Shown here: in pieces, positions 30,732 to 31,638 of the stretch
How the letters are laid out: each line of letters opens with the position of its first letter
Position numbering within the stretch: position 1 is the first letter of the stretch
Origin: Caryophanales bacterium UBA6259
GTDB taxonomy: Bacteria; Bacillota; Bacilli; Tepidibacillales; Tepidibacillaceae
DNA length: 31,638 nucleotides
Assembly (NCBI GenBank): GCA_002441135.1
Contig: DJVJ01000029.1
Span: forward strand, 1-31,638
Direction of reading: 5' to 3'
Made by a program: the position numbers and the translations under genes
Notes under the pieces: model-generated
What the model was told of the DNA's origin: nothing
What the model saw: the letters and a program-made list of their open reading frames with translations, nothing else
The model's database searches: none

Positions 30732-31638
30732 GTGCGCCCAGCATGGGCGCAAACTAGTCGGTGAAAGTCCGATACGGGGGCTGGTAGTGCCAACCGTTAG
30801 CTCAAGACAAGGGTGTCCACCGTGAGGTGGAATCTGAAGGAAGTCGGCGGCAAAACTCTGGTCTGAGGTACACGAACTACATTTGAGGCTTAACCTTGTG
30901 GGCGAGTTTGCATTACAAAACAAAGCCCAATAACTACCCGAAACAAGGAAAGTAAATGTAGCAGATATATGGAGTGAAAGTTTGCGTTCTTACCTGGGGA
31001 GATCTGACAGACACACTGTGGAGATTAAATTTGAAGTAGTAACCCATGTAGTGATACATGGCTGAACTGTCAGAAGTCAGCAGAGGTCATAGTACCATAT
31101 CTTGTGCACAAGGTGTGGGAAGGACTGAACATTAGGAGGTTTTCAGCTTTGTTATACTCAATGAATTCAAATAAAAAGCAGACAACTCTAAATAGAGGTC
31201 ATCTTGTGGAAGTAGAAGTGGAACTTCAAGGTAAACAAGGGGCGCTTTCGGAGGATTTGGCGTTAACGAAGAGAGAAAGAGAAAACAATGTATTAGAGGA
31301 TACTAGTAGTCTACTCGAAAGAATATTAGCAAGAGACAATATGACTCAGGCTATGAAAAGAGTGATTGCCAATAAAGGAAGCCACGGCGTTGATGGTATG
31401 AGAGTCGATGAACTTCGACCATATATCATTGACAACTGGCTAAACATAAAGCAAAAGCTACTAGAAGGAAAGTACAGACCTTCTCCAGTCAGAAGGGTAG
31501 AAATACCTAAACCTGATGGAGGAGTTAGATTGCTTGGAATACCTACGGTACTTGACCGACTAATTCAACAAGCGATAGCCCAAGAACTCAACAAAGTCTA
31601 TGACTCGACATTTTCTGAAAGTAGCTATGGATTTAGAC
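30732..31638 (+). mobile_element. Group II intron, class C-like (5' part, truncated by window end)
   Basis: The 5' boundary is taken as GTGCGCCCAGCATGGGCG at 30732, matching the GTGYG start of bacterial group II introns and giving a short GCGCCCA/TGGGCGC stem. The next about 400 bases are structured and non-coding (domain I-III), for example TAGTCGGTGAAAGTCCGATA and GGTGTCCACCGTGAGGTGG hairpins. The encoded reverse transcriptase starts at about 31149. Insertion 9 bases after the end of a terminator stem and the reverse transcriptase sequence, similar to Bacillus halodurans B.h.I1 as I recall it, point to class C. The 3' end (domains V and VI) lies outside the window. Confidence 0.88.
31149..31638 (+). 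CDS. ltrA: Group II intron reverse transcriptase/maturase (N-terminal part)
   Basis: The frame is open from the TTG at 31149 to the window edge, giving about 163 residues; an in-frame ATG lies at 31161. TTG is preferred because AGGAGG (31134-31139) lies 9 bases before it. The N-terminal basic stretch is followed by the RT0 region, NKGSHGVDGMRVDELR, then KYRPSPVRRVEIPKPDGG and VRLLGIPTVLDRLIQQAIAQ, which are the RT-1 and RT-2 blocks, and the start of RT-2a/3 (SYGFR). The catalytic YADD, maturase X and any endonuclease domains would lie beyond the end. The protein aids splicing and retrohoming of its intron. Confidence 0.93.
   Translation, partial: MLYSMNSNKKQTTLNRGHLVEVEVELQGKQGALSEDLALTKRERENNVLEDTSSLLERILARDNMTQAMKRVIANKGSHGVDGMRVDELRPYIIDNWLNIKQKLLEGKYRPSPVRRVEIPKPDGGVRLLGIPTVLDRLIQQAIAQELNKVYDSTFSESSYGFR

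Noticed and set aside
30687..30923. Minus-strand open frame of 78 codons after spoVT
   Set aside because: It overlaps the terminator and the structured 5' part of the group II intron, which fully explains the sequence.

Overview
The window is about 31.6 kb of AT-rich chromosome from an endospore-forming Bacillales bacterium, most likely a Bacillaceae relative outside the B. subtilis group. The evidence is the conserved 'origin-proximal' order tmk-darA-holB-ricT-yabA-yabB-rsmI-abrB-metG-tatD-yabE-rnmV-ksgA-veg-sspF-ispE-purR-ridA-spoVG-glmU-prs-ctc-pth-fin-mfd-spoVT, several sporulation-only genes (gin, sspF, fin, spoVT, spoVG), and promoter motifs matching sigma A, B, F, G and H. About a third of the genes start with TTG or GTG behind a strong ribosome binding site. 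The genus cannot be fixed from the sequence.

Layout. 1-820: the 3' end of a 23S rRNA gene, a 16-bp AT stem, a structured RNA resembling the Bacillaceae-1 motif, a 5S rRNA gene and its terminator, then a degenerate second copy of this block in which the 5S gene has collapsed to a short hairpin. 901-1787: two unrecognised leftward genes, a small helical protein and a membrane protein. 1906-3015: a divergent UDP-glucose dehydrogenase-like protein that seems to have lost its catalytic segment. 3029-3281: gin (anti-sigma G) behind a sigma F-type promoter. 3413-9848: a PLP decarboxylase, then tmk, darA, holB, ricT, yabA, yabB and rsmI, all rightward. 9917-10162: abrB on the minus strand, with Spo0A boxes. 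10424-14907: an HD phosphohydrolase, then a T-box leader with metG, then tatD. 14989-17571: yabE, rnmV, ksgA. 17577-20887: veg with tandem promoters, sspF, ispE, purR with a PurBox-like dyad, ridA, and spoVG with a sigma H promoter. 21077-24305: glmU, prs and ctc, the last behind a sigma B promoter. 24347-24538: three copies of a 64-bp repeat. 24572-30680: pth, fin, mfd, a PrsA-like lipoprotein foldase, spoVT. 30732-end: the 5' part of a class C-like group II intron inserted just after the spoVT terminator, with its reverse transcriptase running off the window.

How the genes fit together. The window holds a chain of sporulation controls. Spo0A boxes sit on abrB; AbrB is the known repressor of spoVG, which here carries a textbook sigma H promoter. 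gin and fin, two anti-sigma factors of the forespore, share the same sigma F-type promoter layout. sspF and spoVT carry sigma G-type promoters. The rest is housekeeping: thymidylate and PRPP synthesis, replication (holB, yabA), RNA maturation (rnmV, ksgA, rsmI, yabB), translation (metG, pth, ctc), cell wall precursors (glmU, ispE) and transcription-coupled repair (mfd). Relative to B. subtilis, yaaR, yazA and yabG are missing from their usual places, and an HD hydrolase and a PrsA-like foldase have been added.

No wholly new multi-gene system is evident. The strongest unusual signals are the covarying RNA pair with the collapsed 5S copy, the UDP-glucose dehydrogenase-like pseudoenzyme, the 64-bp repeat triplet and the intron at the terminator.
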